Of a DNA stretch of 64,000 nucleotides, positions 7,690-16,099 are shown piece after piece. The DNA comes from Oscillospiraceae bacterium (lineage in GTDB: Bacteria; Bacillota; Clostridia; Oscillospirales; Oscillospiraceae). Location: NCBI GenBank assembly GCA_017428565.1, contig JAFRQP010000097.1, positions 1 through 64,000 on the forward strand, given 5' to 3'. A model generated the notes under the pieces. The model was not told the origin of the DNA. It was given only the letters and a program-made list of their open reading frames with translations, and ran no database searches. Position 1 is the first letter of the stretch. Every line of letters starts with the position of its first letter. Made by a program: the position numbers and the translations under genes.

Positions 7690-8214
7690 ATGAAACGCTT
7701 TTTGCCGCTGCTCCTCGCCGCCCTGCTTTTGCTCTCCGCCTGCGGGCAGACGAAGCCAAAGACTTACAAAATCCTCGGTCAGGCGCGTCTGGAGGACTGC
7801 ACGCTGAGCATCCACTACGATGATGGACACATCCTGCGGCGGCGGCTTCTGTTCCTGGACGAGCTGCTTGACGAAGAGACCTCCTTTACCCATCACACGG
7901 TGGTTTCCGGAACCGAGCTCATGGAAAACGAGCTGTTCCTCGCGCTTCTGGAAAAGCTGGATCCTGCGGAGCTGCCGCCGGAGCAGGATCTGGCAAACTA
8001 TTCCGGGCGGATCAGCCCGACGGTGTATTATGTTCTGCGGGATCGGGACGGGAAAAAGCTGTTTGATGTGGGTCTGGGCGGAGACAATGTGAATCCGGAA
8101 ACCAGTCAGGCAGAATCGATCGATTTCAACGGGGAGAAAATTCCCTATGACGCGCTCTATTTTTCCTGCGTGGAGTCATACTTGACAGAGCCGTATAAGG
8201 CCCCTGCACGATGA
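7690..8214 (+). CDS. Lipoprotein of unknown function in sigma-factor operon
   Basis: This 174-residue protein starts with a lipoprotein signal, lipobox LLSAC (Cys19), so it should be anchored outside the membrane. The mature part has no recognised domain; it alternates beta-like stretches (TLSIHYDDGHILRRR, TVYYVLRDRDGKKLFDVGLG). It follows the duplicated exported protein by 27 bases with GGAAGGAAGGAG before the ATG, and shares nearly the same signal-peptide DNA with it, suggesting gene duplication or conversion of the 5' end. Confidence 0.65.
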   Translation: MKRFLPLLLAALLLLSACGQTKPKTYKILGQARLEDCTLSIHYDDGHILRRRLLFLDELLDEETSFTHHTVVSGTELMENELFLALLEKLDPAELPPEQDLANYSGRISPTVYYVLRDRDGKKLFDVGLGGDNVNPETSQAESIDFNGEKIPYDALYFSCVESYLTEPYKAPAR

Positions 8215-8315
8215 CGGGCCGCGCCAACAAGAGGCTGTTTTTCGGGCGGCGGCCGGCATAAAGTACAACCGCTCATGCCCGGTGCTGCGAAATACGCACA
8301 GAAAGGGGGATGCTC

Positions 8316-9317
8316 ATGAAGGAATACGATCTCTTTTCGTCCATCGGCGAGCTGGACGAAAAGCTGCTGCGCCGCTATGGGCAGGAGCCGACTCCCACGC
8401 CCCAGCGGCGCAGGTGGATCAGGCAGCTGCTGACCCATGCCATCCTCCTGCTGCTGATTCTGGGGCTGATCGCATGGCTGCTGTTTTGTCGCCGCCCGGC
8501 CGAGCCGGAGCTGAATCCCCCGGATCAAGCGCAGGATTCTTCAGAAGCCGGCTCTTCCCAAGCTGCTGCAGAGAGCAGCGCGCGTTTTGTCGAGCGCGAA
8601 GACGGGACTCTCATCGCCCCCGACGGGACGGAATATGTGTTTCTGGCCAACGAAGGAATCCTCTATCATCTCGGTGAGTTAGAGTTTGTAGCTTATGTTG
8701 AAGGAGAGGACACAGAGAACCATCACTTGGGTGGATCGACTCAGACCGGCATGTTCTCCATCAAGGACGACCCCACAGACCACCTGCTGATCCGCGTTTT
8801 GCCCAACAGCGAATGGTGGGCCATTTATCGCAAGGCCTCCCTGCCGGACTTTGATTTCTCCCTCGAAAACTGCTGCCGTCTGGAGTTCGTCTCCTATGCG
8901 GAACTATGTGACGGCAGAGGCAAACACGTAAGTTGCGGATGCGGGATCACGGATCCGGCAGAGATTTCGGCCTTTCTCTCCACCGTGCGCTCTCAAAAAA
9001 GTGCGAAAGAAGCCGGCCTGCACAATTTGGTTGCCCAGCCCGACGGAACCTTTCAAAACTGTTATATTAACGGTGCAGTTTGCGCCTTTTTTGAGGAAGA
9101 GCCGTATCTGGCCGTTCTCCTGTCTGTCACCTCATATAATAATCTGGCCTATTCGATCGAGGTGGATCGTGTTGATCGTGTTCTGCCGGAAGACTGGTTC
9201 CTGCGGCTGTTGGGCGACAGCGGTACCGGTACCGGTGCCGTACGCATTGAAATAATTCTGCCAGAAGATTGGTTCTTACAGTCCCAGGGCGACAGTGATA
9301 CCGGCGCCGACGGATAA
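8316..9317 (+). CDS. Single-pass membrane protein, possible anti-sigma partner
   Basis: This 333-residue protein has a cytoplasmic N-terminus of about 35 residues (MKEYDLFSSIGELDEKLLRR), one strong membrane segment near 38-60 (LLLLILGLIAWLLF), a low-complexity Ser/Ala linker and an extracellular domain with no recognised family. The layout matches anti-sigma factors and their DUF-type relatives that accompany ECF sigma genes, so it could hold the sigma factor at the membrane. The ATG at 8316 is preferred to 8310 because AAAGGGGG ends at 8309. Near the C-terminus a unit of about 19 residues (LPEDWFL..GDS.TG) is tandemly duplicated. Confidence 0.6.
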   Translation: MKEYDLFSSIGELDEKLLRRYGQEPTPTPQRRRWIRQLLTHAILLLLILGLIAWLLFCRRPAEPELNPPDQAQDSSEAGSSQAAAESSARFVEREDGTLIAPDGTEYVFLANEGILYHLGELEFVAYVEGEDTENHHLGGSTQTGMFSIKDDPTDHLLIRVLPNSEWWAIYRKASLPDFDFSLENCCRLEFVSYAELCDGRGKHVSCGCGITDPAEISAFLSTVRSQKSAKEAGLHNLVAQPDGTFQNCYINGAVCAFFEEEPYLAVLLSVTSYNNLAYSIEVDRVDRVLPEDWFLRLLGDSGTGTGAVRIEIILPEDWFLQSQGDSDTGADG

Positions 9318-9379
9318 GAACGCTTTGAGCAAGAGGATGCGGTTCTTTCGCCCGGGTATGAAAAGCCCGGATACATAAA

Positions 9380-9411
9380 ATCCCCGCGGCGATGCGCCGC
9401 GGGGATTATTT
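9380..9411. terminator. Bidirectional terminator between convergent genes
   Basis: ATCCCCGCGGCG pairs with CGCCGCGGGGAT over an ATG loop, with A-rich sequence on the left and T-rich on the right. It serves both the sigma-factor operon and the VanX-like gene on the minus strand. Confidence 0.85.
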
Positions 9412-10318
9412 ACGGTTCCATGTTTTGCAGCTCATCCAGGGGGACGTAGCCCTGTTGACCAAGGTACTCCACCCGGGCAAAGCCCTTCGCAAAGCCCAGG
9501 ATCGTGAGGCTCGTCCCGCCCGGGATCCGCGCCAGGGCGGCGGCATGGGGATCCGGCGCGGTGCGCAGCGTGAGCTCCCGCTCCCCAGCCGGGCAGAAGA
9601 ACTGCCCTTCCGCGGGCAGGCGGATCGCCTCCAGATCCTCATAGGGATAGACATCGCTGTCGGCGTAGTGCCACCACTCGCCGGCGTAGGGCACGAAGCC
9701 AGCGTCCACCATGGCCCGCTCCAGGATCCGGGCGTGCTCCGCCGCCGCCGGGGACACGTCCCGGTAATCCCGATCGGCCAGAAGGGAGAACTCGTCAAAG
9801 CCGGAGGGCATCTCCACCGGGGAGCCGTCCAGAGCCACAAGTGTTATGTCAACCGTTCCACCGTTGCTGTGACCGGAATACCCGGCGTAGGGATTCGCCA
9901 CATAGACCGGGTCGGGGACGACGCTCCACAGGACGTACTGGGCGGACTGGGGGCGGTAGGCGTCCCAGATCAGCAGGCCGTAGCCCTGGGCGTTAAGGTT
10001 CTCCTGGGCGGCAAGGAGTTTTTGCACCGTGCCGTATCGCAGCCAGGCCTCAGAGAAATCATAGATGACCCGCCCGGTGAAGTTGTTCTCCCCCGCGTAG
10101 CGCAGGTCCACCCGGATCCCCGGCAGCTCCGCCTGCACCAGGATCAGCTCGCTGTTTTCAGGCCGGATGGGAAGCACCGGCGGCGTGGGGAGGGCGATGG
10201 GCGCCGGCGTCTCCGCCGCGGGGGGCGGGCTCTCCCGCGCGATCTCCTGCGCGGCCCGGCCTCCGCCGCAGCCGCAGAGCAGCAGGCAGAGCAGCAGCAA
10301 GGCCCAACATTTTTTCAC
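9410..10318 (-). CDS. VanX-like D-Ala-D-Ala dipeptidase lipoprotein with SH3 domain
   Basis: This 302-residue protein belongs to the M15D peptidase family. Zinc ligands and catalytic residues are visible in SxHxxGxxxD (S148, H150, D157) and in GEWWH (E214, H217); Arg122 in DAYRP is also conserved. A lipobox near Cys17 anchors it outside the cell. Residues 230-300 form a bacterial SH3-like wall-binding domain (LRTAPD, GFARVEYLGQQGYVPL). It probably cleaves D-Ala-D-Ala dipeptides or cell-wall peptides. Vancomycin resistance is unlikely because vanHA neighbours are absent and VanX itself is cytoplasmic. Confidence 0.88.
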   Translation of the reverse strand: MKKCWALLLLCLLLCGCGGGRAAQEIARESPPPAAETPAPIALPTPPVLPIRPENSELILVQAELPGIRVDLRYAGENNFTGRVIYDFSEAWLRYGTVQKLLAAQENLNAQGYGLLIWDAYRPQSAQYVLWSVVPDPVYVANPYAGYSGHSNGGTVDITLVALDGSPVEMPSGFDEFSLLADRDYRDVSPAAAEHARILERAMVDAGFVPYAGEWWHYADSDVYPYEDLEAIRLPAEGQFFCPAGERELTLRTAPDPHAAALARIPGGTSLTILGFAKGFARVEYLGQQGYVPLDELQNMEP

Positions 10319-10600
10319 GGCACTCCCCCCTTTCCCGCTTCATTATATTCCTTTCCTCTCCCCCGGGCAAGACGCCCCCGGTCTCATTTGTGAAATTGTC
10401 ACATCTTCCAGGAACACCGTAGGGGCCGTTCACGAACGGCCCGCTTATCGGACGCAGCCCCATGTCCGCGGGCGATTCATGAATCGCCCCTACGGTGTCA
10501 TCCAGAGCAGCGTGCAGCAAAGCCATGGCTGTTATACGCGATGGTGTTGCAGCATGCCGCGCTGTATCGCGCGGAAAACGGCAAAAAATCCCCGCGCATC
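10319..10600. other. Intergenic stretch with a palindromic repeat
   Basis: No gene is supported here. It carries an 85-bp inverted-repeat element (10414-10498); the remainder shows nothing recognisable up to the SCIFF promoter at 10601. Confidence 0.5.
10414..10498. repeat. 85-bp MITE-like palindromic element
   Basis: Perfect 12-bp terminal inverted repeats (ACACCGTAGGGG and its complement) bound two internal palindromes, GGGCCGTTCACGAACGGCCC and GGGCGATTCATGAATCGCCC. Related CCCTACGG-bounded blocks recur at 45690-45920 and 47695-47826, so it is a dispersed family. Confidence 0.75.
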
Positions 10601-10629
10601 TTGACTTGCGGGCCGGGGCGTGGTATAAA
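10601..10629 (+). promoter_or_regulatory. Promoter of the SCIFF precursor gene
   Basis: TTGACT (10601-10606) and TATAAA (10624-10629) are 17 bases apart, a strong sigma-A-type promoter 39 bases before the precursor start. Confidence 0.8.
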
Positions 10630-10667
10630 AAGAAGGAATCCGATTAAAACGCTTGGAGGATAAAAAC

Positions 10668-10814
10668 ATGGAGCACATCGTTACCCTGAAGACCCGCAAT
10701 CTGTGCGAGAGCGCTGTGAGCGGCGGCTGCGGCGAGTGCCAGACCTCTTGCCAGTCTGCCTGCAAGACCAGCTGCGGTATCGCCAATCAGAAGTGCGAGA
10801 ACACCGAGGACTAA
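10668..10814 (+). CDS. scfA: SCIFF ranthipeptide precursor
   Basis: This 48-residue peptide matches the SCIFF family (six cysteines in forty-five). Its core reads CGECQTSCQSACKTSCGIAN followed by QKC, giving Cys21, 24, 28, 32, 36 and 43, plus an extra Cys13 in the leader. The neighbouring radical SAM enzyme installs thioether links from cysteine sulfur to acceptor residues, producing a cyclised peptide thought to act in signalling in Clostridia. GGAGG (10656-10660) precedes the ATG. A terminator follows within 20 bases, so the precursor is probably made in excess over its maturase. Confidence 0.95.
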   Translation: MEHIVTLKTRNLCESAVSGGCGECQTSCQSACKTSCGIANQKCENTED

Positions 10815-10829
10815 TCGGGAAAAGCTTGA

Positions 10830-10858
10830 ATGCCGCCATGAAACATGGCGGCATTTTT
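10830..10858 (+). terminator. Terminator between SCIFF precursor and maturase
   Basis: ATGCCGCCATG pairs with CATGGCGGCAT over an AAA loop, followed by a T run. Partial read-through here would set precursor above maturase. Confidence 0.85.
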
Positions 10859-10860
10859 TA

Positions 10861-11045
10861 CACTTGCAAAACAGGTTTTGCAAGTGATTTCTCGCATATA
10901 TCGCAGCGGGCTTTGACCCGCTTTGGTCGATGCGAGGGCTCGCACAGCTCGCCTTAGGGTGTTTTTGAGGAGGCAGAGCCCCCTCAAAAACGATTGAATT
11001 CTTTTTGAAGAAAGTACAACTGCTGCAGTTATTCTGCATTTTCTA
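10861..11045 (+). repeat. Multi-stem structured spacer upstream of SCIFF maturase
   Basis: Several perfect or near-perfect stems are stacked: CACTTGCAAAAC with GTTTTGCAAGTG (10861-10886), AGCGGG with CCCGCT near 10905-10922, and GTTTTTGAGG (10961-10970) with CCTCAAAAAC (10982-10991). It could be a repeat-derived element or an RNA leader that controls the maturase. No promoter of good quality is visible in it. Confidence 0.5.
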
Positions 11046-11063
11046 AATTGAGGAGAAGCATCT

Positions 11064-12437
11064 ATGATCCATCAGTACAAGCTGGGCGGCTACAACATCG
11101 TGTTGGACATCTGCTCCGGCGCCGTCCACGCGGTAGACGAGCTGGCCTATGACAGCATCGCCCTGTACGAGAGCGAGAGCCGGGAGGCCGTGCTGGCCGC
11201 CATGGAGAAAAAATACCCGGAGCTCCCCCGGACGGAGATCGAAAGCTGCTATGACCAGATCACCCGGCTCAAGGACGAGGGGCAGCTCTTCACGCCGGAT
11301 ACCTTCGCTCCCATGGCGGGCAGATTCAAGGAGAAGAGCGCCGGCGTCATCAAGGCGCTGTGCCTGCACGTGGCCCACACCTGCAACCTGAACTGCTCCT
11401 ACTGCTTCGCCAGTCAGGGCAAGTACCACGGCGAACGGGCCATCATGAGCTTTGAGGTGGGCAAGCGCGCCCTGGACTTTCTGATCGAGCACTCCGGCAA
11501 GCGCCGGAACCTGGAGGTGGACTTCTTCGGCGGCGAGCCGCTGATGAACTGGCAGGTGGTCAAGGATCTGGTGGCCTATGCCCGCTCCCGTGAAAAGGAG
11601 GCGGGCAAGAACTTCCGCTTCACCCTCACCACCAACGGCATGCTCATCGACGACGAGGTCATCGACTTCTGCAACCGGGAGATGAGCAACGTGGTGCTCT
11701 CCCTGGACGGGCGGAAGGAGATCCACGACCGTTTTCGGGTGGACTATGCCGGCAACGGCAGCTGGGAGCGGATCGTGCCCAAGTTCCAGAAGCTGGTGCA
11801 GGCCCGCGGCGGCAAGAACTATTACATGCGAGGCACCTTCACCCACCTAAATCCCGACTTTGTGCAGGACATCCGGCAGATGCTGGAGCTGGGCTTCACC
11901 GAGCTCAGCATGGAGCCCGTGGTCTGCGCGCCCGACGATCCCTCCGCCCTCACGCCCCAGGACATCGAGATCGTGAAGCGACAGTACGAGGAGCTGGCGG
12001 AGTTGATGCGGCAGCGGGATCGGGAAGGCCGCCCCTTCACCTTCTACCACTACATGATCGACCTCTCCGGCGGGCCCTGCATCTACAAGCGCATCTCCGG
12101 CTGCGGCTCCGGCACGGAGTACATGGCGGTCACCCCCTGGGGCGACCTGTACCCCTGCCACCAGTTCGTGGGCGAGGAGCGCTTCAAGCTGGGCGACATC
12201 TGGAACGGGCTCAATAACCCCCAGGTACAGGGCGAGTTTGCCGCCTGCAACGTCTACGCCAAGCCCGAGTGCGCCGAGTGCTGGGCCAAGCTCTACTGCT
12301 CCGGCGGCTGCGCGGCCAACGCCTACCACGCCACCGGCGCCATCACCGGGGTCTATGAGGCGGGCTGCGAGCTCTTCCGCAAGCGGATGGAGTGCGCCAT
12401 TATGCTGGCGGTCTCCCGGGCCGCAGAAGGCCGATGA
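11064..12437 (+). CDS. scfB: SCIFF radical SAM maturase
   Basis: This 457-residue enzyme has an N-terminal peptide-recognition region (about 1-85), the radical SAM motif CxxxCxxC at Cys107, Cys111 and Cys114 (HTCNLNCSYCF), a GGEP-type motif (FFGGEPLMNW) and a C-terminal SPASM domain with auxiliary-cluster cysteines (ISGCGSG, PCHQF, CAECWAKLYCSGGC). It forms thioether cross-links in the adjacent SCIFF peptide. TTGAGGAG precedes the ATG by about 8 bases. Its stop overlaps the start of the PLP-enzyme gene (ATGA), indicating translational coupling. Confidence 0.95.
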   Translation: MIHQYKLGGYNIVLDICSGAVHAVDELAYDSIALYESESREAVLAAMEKKYPELPRTEIESCYDQITRLKDEGQLFTPDTFAPMAGRFKEKSAGVIKALCLHVAHTCNLNCSYCFASQGKYHGERAIMSFEVGKRALDFLIEHSGKRRNLEVDFFGGEPLMNWQVVKDLVAYARSREKEAGKNFRFTLTTNGMLIDDEVIDFCNREMSNVVLSLDGRKEIHDRFRVDYAGNGSWERIVPKFQKLVQARGGKNYYMRGTFTHLNPDFVQDIRQMLELGFTELSMEPVVCAPDDPSALTPQDIEIVKRQYEELAELMRQRDREGRPFTFYHYMIDLSGGPCIYKRISGCGSGTEYMAVTPWGDLYPCHQFVGEERFKLGDIWNGLNNPQVQGEFAACNVYAKPECAECWAKLYCSGGCAANAYHATGAITGVYEAGCELFRKRMECAIMLAVSRAAEGR

Positions 12438-13771
12438 AGACGCCCATCTGCGACTTCGTGCGGGATTACGCCGCCGCCTCCCCCGTCCGACTGCATATGC
12501 CCGGGCACAAGGGAAAGGCCCTGCTCGGCCCGGAAGCGCTGGATATTACCGAGATCCCCGGGGCGGACGTGCTGTACCGGGCGAAGGGCGTCATCCGCCA
12601 GAGCGAGGAGAACGCCGCCGCCCTCTTCGGCAGCGCCAGGACGCTCTATTCCGCCGAAGGCTCGTCCCTCTGCATCCGGGCCATGCTGCAGCTGGCGCAG
12701 CTCTATGCCAGGCTGCAGGGGCGCCGCCCCCGCATCGCCGCCGGGCGCAACGCCCACCGGGTCTTTCTGGAGGCGGCCGCCCTGCTGGATCTGGAGATCC
12801 GCTGGCTGGGCGATGCGCAGGAGCTGCTGTCCTGCCAGATCCGCCCGGAGGCGCTGGAGGCGCTTTTTGCCGATGAAAAAACCGCCCCCACGGCGGTGTA
12901 TGTGACAAGCCCGGACTATCTGGGCAACTGCGCGGCGCTGGCCGCTCTTGCGGAGTTCTGCCATCGAAACGGCGCCCTGCTGCTGGTGGACAACGCCCAC
13001 GGGGCCTATCTGAAATTTCTCTCCCCCTCCCGGCATCCGCTGGATCTGGGGGCGGACCTCTGCTGCGACTCGGCCCACAAGACCCTGCCGGTGCTGACGG
13101 GTGGCGCCTATCTGCATCTCTCCCAGTCTTGCCCCCAGGCGCTGCTGCCCATGGCCGAGCAGGCGCTCTCCCTCTTTGCCAGCACCAGCCCCTCCTACCT
13201 CATCCTCCAGTCTCTGGACGCGGCAAACGCGCTCCTGGCGGGGGACTATCCCGTCAGGATCGCAGATATCGCCGCAAAACTGGAGGCGCTGAAGGCAGCG
13301 CTGCAAAGCGCGGGCTGGACGCTCAGCGGCACGGAGCCTTTGAAGCTGACCTTTCGCCCCAAATCCCGGGGCTATACCGGGGAGGAGCTGGGGGCGCTGC
13401 TGGGGCAGGCCGGCATCGTCTGCGAGTTTGCAGACCCGGACTGCCTGGTGCTGATGTTCTCGCCGGCGTGCGGCGCCGATGCTTTTTCCCGGCTGCAGGA
13501 CGCGCTGGGTCGGATCCCGCCGCGGGCGCCGCTGCGGGAGGCTGCGCCGCCCCTGCCGCCGCCCGCCCCGGTGCTCTCGCCCCGCGAGGCGCTGCTCTCC
13601 CCCTTTGAGACGCTGCCGGTGGAGGCTGCCCTCGGCCGGATCCTGGCCAGCCCCAGCGTGGGCTGTCCCCCCGCGGTGCCCATCCTGATCTGCGGCGAGC
13701 GCATCGGCCCGGAGGCTCTGGCGCTTTTCCGCTACTACGGGATCGAGACCGTCGACGTAATCGCAGAATAA
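12434..13771 (+). CDS. Orn/Lys/Arg decarboxylase-family PLP enzyme
   Basis: This 445-residue protein shows the family's N-terminal HMPGHKG motif (about residue 23), the DNAHGAY segment with the cofactor-binding Asp, and SAHKTLP with the PLP lysine. The C-terminal 60 residues (GRILASPSVGCPPAVPILICGERI) match the OKR_DC_1 C-domain. It likely decarboxylates a basic amino acid, feeding polyamine synthesis; the exact substrate cannot be read from sequence. It overlaps the SCIFF maturase stop by four bases, so the two are co-translated, although a functional link is not established. Confidence 0.88.
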   Translation: MKTPICDFVRDYAAASPVRLHMPGHKGKALLGPEALDITEIPGADVLYRAKGVIRQSEENAAALFGSARTLYSAEGSSLCIRAMLQLAQLYARLQGRRPRIAAGRNAHRVFLEAAALLDLEIRWLGDAQELLSCQIRPEALEALFADEKTAPTAVYVTSPDYLGNCAALAALAEFCHRNGALLLVDNAHGAYLKFLSPSRHPLDLGADLCCDSAHKTLPVLTGGAYLHLSQSCPQALLPMAEQALSLFASTSPSYLILQSLDAANALLAGDYPVRIADIAAKLEALKAALQSAGWTLSGTEPLKLTFRPKSRGYTGEELGALLGQAGIVCEFADPDCLVLMFSPACGADAFSRLQDALGRIPPRAPLREAAPPLPPPAPVLSPREALLSPFETLPVEAALGRILASPSVGCPPAVPILICGERIGPEALALFRYYGIETVDVIAE

Positions 13772-13772
13772 T

Positions 13773-13814
13773 CGAAGCCCCCGAAAGGCAAAGGTCTTTC
13801 GGGGGCTTCGGTTT
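13773..13814. terminator. Bidirectional terminator
   Basis: CGAAGCCCCCGAAAG pairs perfectly with its complement at 13796-13810 over an 8-base loop, followed by a T-rich tail. It separates the PLP-enzyme gene from convergent rseP. Confidence 0.85.
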
Positions 13815-13815
13815 G

Positions 13816-14880
13816 TTATTTTGTCACGATGCGGGAGATGTCGTTGAACATCACGAAGGCCATCAGCCCCAGCAGCAGCACCATGCCCACAAGGTGGATA
13901 TAGCCCTCGTACTTGGGATTGAGCTTCTTGCGGGTGACGGCCTCGATGATCACCGTCACGATCAGCAGGAAGATCCGCCCGCCGTCCAGCGCCGGGATGG
14001 GCAGCATGTTCATGATGGCCAGGTTGATGGCGATCATGGCGGCCAGCAGCAGGATCTGGGTGATGGCCTCGCCGAAGCTCCTCGACTGCTCCCCGGTCTC
14101 CGCCATATACTCCACGATACCCACGGGACCGGCCAGCTGCTCCACCTCCACGTCGCCGCGGATCAGATCCCGCAGACCCTTCCAGATGACGCGGGTGAAA
14201 TACATGGAGGTATCCCAGGTGTGCTCCAGCTTTTTGCCGAAGGTGGCCTCCTCCACGCCGTAGCCGGGCCGCAGGCCGAAATAGGCCTTCCCGCTGTCGT
14301 CGTAGACCTGCCGAACCATATAGAAATCGTCCAGCACTACCTTTTTCCCGTCCCGGATCAGAACGATGTCGTAGGTGTCGCCGCCCTGGGAAAGATATTC
14401 TCCGATCTCGTCCACCTCATAGATCCGGTGGCCGTCGATGCTCCAGACCCGGTCGCCCACCTGCAGCCCCTCCGCCGACTCGTAGGGGCAGCCCTCCATA
14501 AAGCCGGCCAGCACGGGGATGTAAAAGCCGTCGTAGCTGAGAAAAATGCAGAAGATCACCAGGACGCCGAAAACAAAGTTCATGAAGGCGCCGGCGCAGA
14601 GGATGATCGCCCGCTTCCAGGGCTTCTGATTGGTGAAGGCTCTGGGGTCTTCCGATGCCGTGTCCTCCCCCGCCATGGCGCAGTAGCCCCCGATGGGGAT
14701 CCAGCGCAGGGCGTACAGGGTCTCCCCCTTCTGCTTTTTCCAGATGGCCGGGCCCATGCCGATGGAGAACTCATCCACCCGCACGCCGCAGGCCTTGGCC
14801 GTGATGAAGTGGCCGAACTCATGGCTTGCGATCAGGATCCCGAACACCAGGACGCCGATCAGGATATACACTACGATCAT
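13816..14880 (-). CDS. rseP: Site-2 zinc metalloprotease RseP
   Basis: This 354-residue membrane protease has the zinc motif HEFGH in the first membrane helix (about residues 20-24), a central PDZ-like domain (about 115-200, VGDRVWSIDG), and the second-half LDGGR motif whose Asp completes the metal site. It cleaves membrane segments of anti-sigma factors and signal-peptide remnants. It ends the pyrH-frr-uppS-alkD-dxr-rseP block, 15 bases downstream of dxr. Substrates could include membrane anti-sigma candidates encoded elsewhere in this window (inference). Confidence 0.94.
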   Translation of the reverse strand: MIVVYILIGVLVFGILIASHEFGHFITAKACGVRVDEFSIGMGPAIWKKQKGETLYALRWIPIGGYCAMAGEDTASEDPRAFTNQKPWKRAIILCAGAFMNFVFGVLVIFCIFLSYDGFYIPVLAGFMEGCPYESAEGLQVGDRVWSIDGHRIYEVDEIGEYLSQGGDTYDIVLIRDGKKVVLDDFYMVRQVYDDSGKAYFGLRPGYGVEEATFGKKLEHTWDTSMYFTRVIWKGLRDLIRGDVEVEQLAGPVGIVEYMAETGEQSRSFGEAITQILLLAAMIAINLAIMNMLPIPALDGGRIFLLIVTVIIEAVTRKKLNPKYEGYIHLVGMVLLLGLMAFVMFNDISRIVTK

Positions 14881-14895
14881 AGAACTCGCTCCGAA

Positions 14896-16038
14896 TCAAA
14901 AATGCTCTTTGACAAAGACCCTCGCCGCCGCGTCCGCCGCCAGGATCGTGTCCAGGTCGTCAGCCGCGACCACGCCAACGCGCTCCACAGCCTCCGCCGC
15001 CGCGTCGTAGATGCGGTTGTAGCCCAGCTGGTGGCGCAGGAACTTGTGCACCGCCACCTCGTTGGCCGCACTCATGACGCAGGGCGCCGTACCGCCCCGG
15101 CGGGCGCAGTCCATGGCCAGGCGCAGGCAGGGGAAGTTCACAAGATCCGGCTCCTCAAAGCTCAGATCCCGCAGCTTCCAGAAGTCCAGATGCTCGAACA
15201 GGGATGGCTTCCGCTCCGGCCAGGTCAGGGCCAGCTGGATGGGCAGGCCCATGTCGGGCACGCCCAGCTGGGCGATCACCGTGCCGTCCACCAGCTCCAC
15301 CATGGAGTGGATCACGCTCTGGGAATGGATGACCACCTGGATGTCGTCCGGCGTGACGGAGAAGAGGTGCATGGCCTCCACGAATTCCAGGCCCTTGTTC
15401 ATCAGCGTGGAGCTGTCCACGGAGATCTTGGCGCCCATGCTCCAGTTGGGGTGGCGCACCGCCTCCTCGGGGGTGATGGTCTCCAGCTCCTCCCGGCGTC
15501 TGCCCCGGAAGGGCCCGCCGGAGCCGGTGAGCAGGATCTTTTTCAGCTCCCCCGCTCCCCTGCCCGTCAGGCACTGGAAGATGGCGGAGTGCTCCGAATC
15601 CACGGGCACGATCTCCGCGCCCCGCTCTTTGGCCCGCGCCATCACCAGGTCGCCGGCGCAGACCAGGGTCTCCTTATTGGCCAGGGCGATGCGCTTTTTC
15701 GCGTCGATGGCGGCCAGGGTGGGCTTCAGTCCCACCGCGCCGGAGACGGCGGTCACCACACAGTCGCTCTCGGGCAGAGTCGCGGCCTCGAGCAGACCCT
15801 CCATGCCGGAACCCACCCGGATGGGCGTATCCGCCACAGCGATCTTGAAAGCCCTGGCCGCGTCCTCGTCGTAGACCGCGACGAAGTCGGGCTTGAACTT
15901 CCGCGCCTGCTGCTCCAGCAGATCGATCTTGCGGTTGGCGGTCAGGGCCGCGACCCGGATGCCGGTGTGCTCCGCGACGGCGGCGGTCTGCCGGCCGATG
16001 GAGCCGGTGCAGCCCAAGATGGAAATGGAATGTACCAT
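14896..16038 (-). CDS. dxr: 1-deoxy-D-xylulose 5-phosphate reductoisomerase
   Basis: This 380-residue enzyme makes 2-C-methyl-D-erythritol 4-phosphate with NADPH in the MEP isoprenoid pathway. The N-terminal NADPH loop GCTGSIGRQT (residues 9-18), LANKETLV (about 120-127), VDSEHSA and SMGAKISVDSSTLMNKGLE are all present. Length is typical. It lies between an AlkD-like gene and rseP; ispG, a later step of the same pathway, is in this window at 54216-55271. Confidence 0.97.
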   Translation of the reverse strand: MVHSISILGCTGSIGRQTAAVAEHTGIRVAALTANRKIDLLEQQARKFKPDFVAVYDEDAARAFKIAVADTPIRVGSGMEGLLEAATLPESDCVVTAVSGAVGLKPTLAAIDAKKRIALANKETLVCAGDLVMARAKERGAEIVPVDSEHSAIFQCLTGRGAGELKKILLTGSGGPFRGRRREELETITPEEAVRHPNWSMGAKISVDSSTLMNKGLEFVEAMHLFSVTPDDIQVVIHSQSVIHSMVELVDGTVIAQLGVPDMGLPIQLALTWPERKPSLFEHLDFWKLRDLSFEEPDLVNFPCLRLAMDCARRGGTAPCVMSAANEVAVHKFLRHQLGYNRIYDAAAEAVERVGVVAADDLDTILAADAAARVFVKEHF

Positions 16039-16099
16039 ACTATACCCCTTTTTCCGAAGAAATCATGAAAAAACAGGAAACTTTGCCCCAGCGGCCCGG

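Noticed and set aside
9410..10318. Vancomycin resistance gene vanX
   Set aside because: The protein has the catalytic motifs, but it is a lipoprotein with an SH3 domain and lacks vanH/vanA neighbours, so a wall-peptide role is more likely.
10167..10604. 145-codon frame over the palindromic repeat
   Set aside because: It covers the 5' end of the VanX-like gene in antisense and then the repeat; no start signal or domain is present.
13813..16068. 751-codon open frame opposite rseP and dxr
   Set aside because: It spans two well-recognised genes on the other strand and has no family features.
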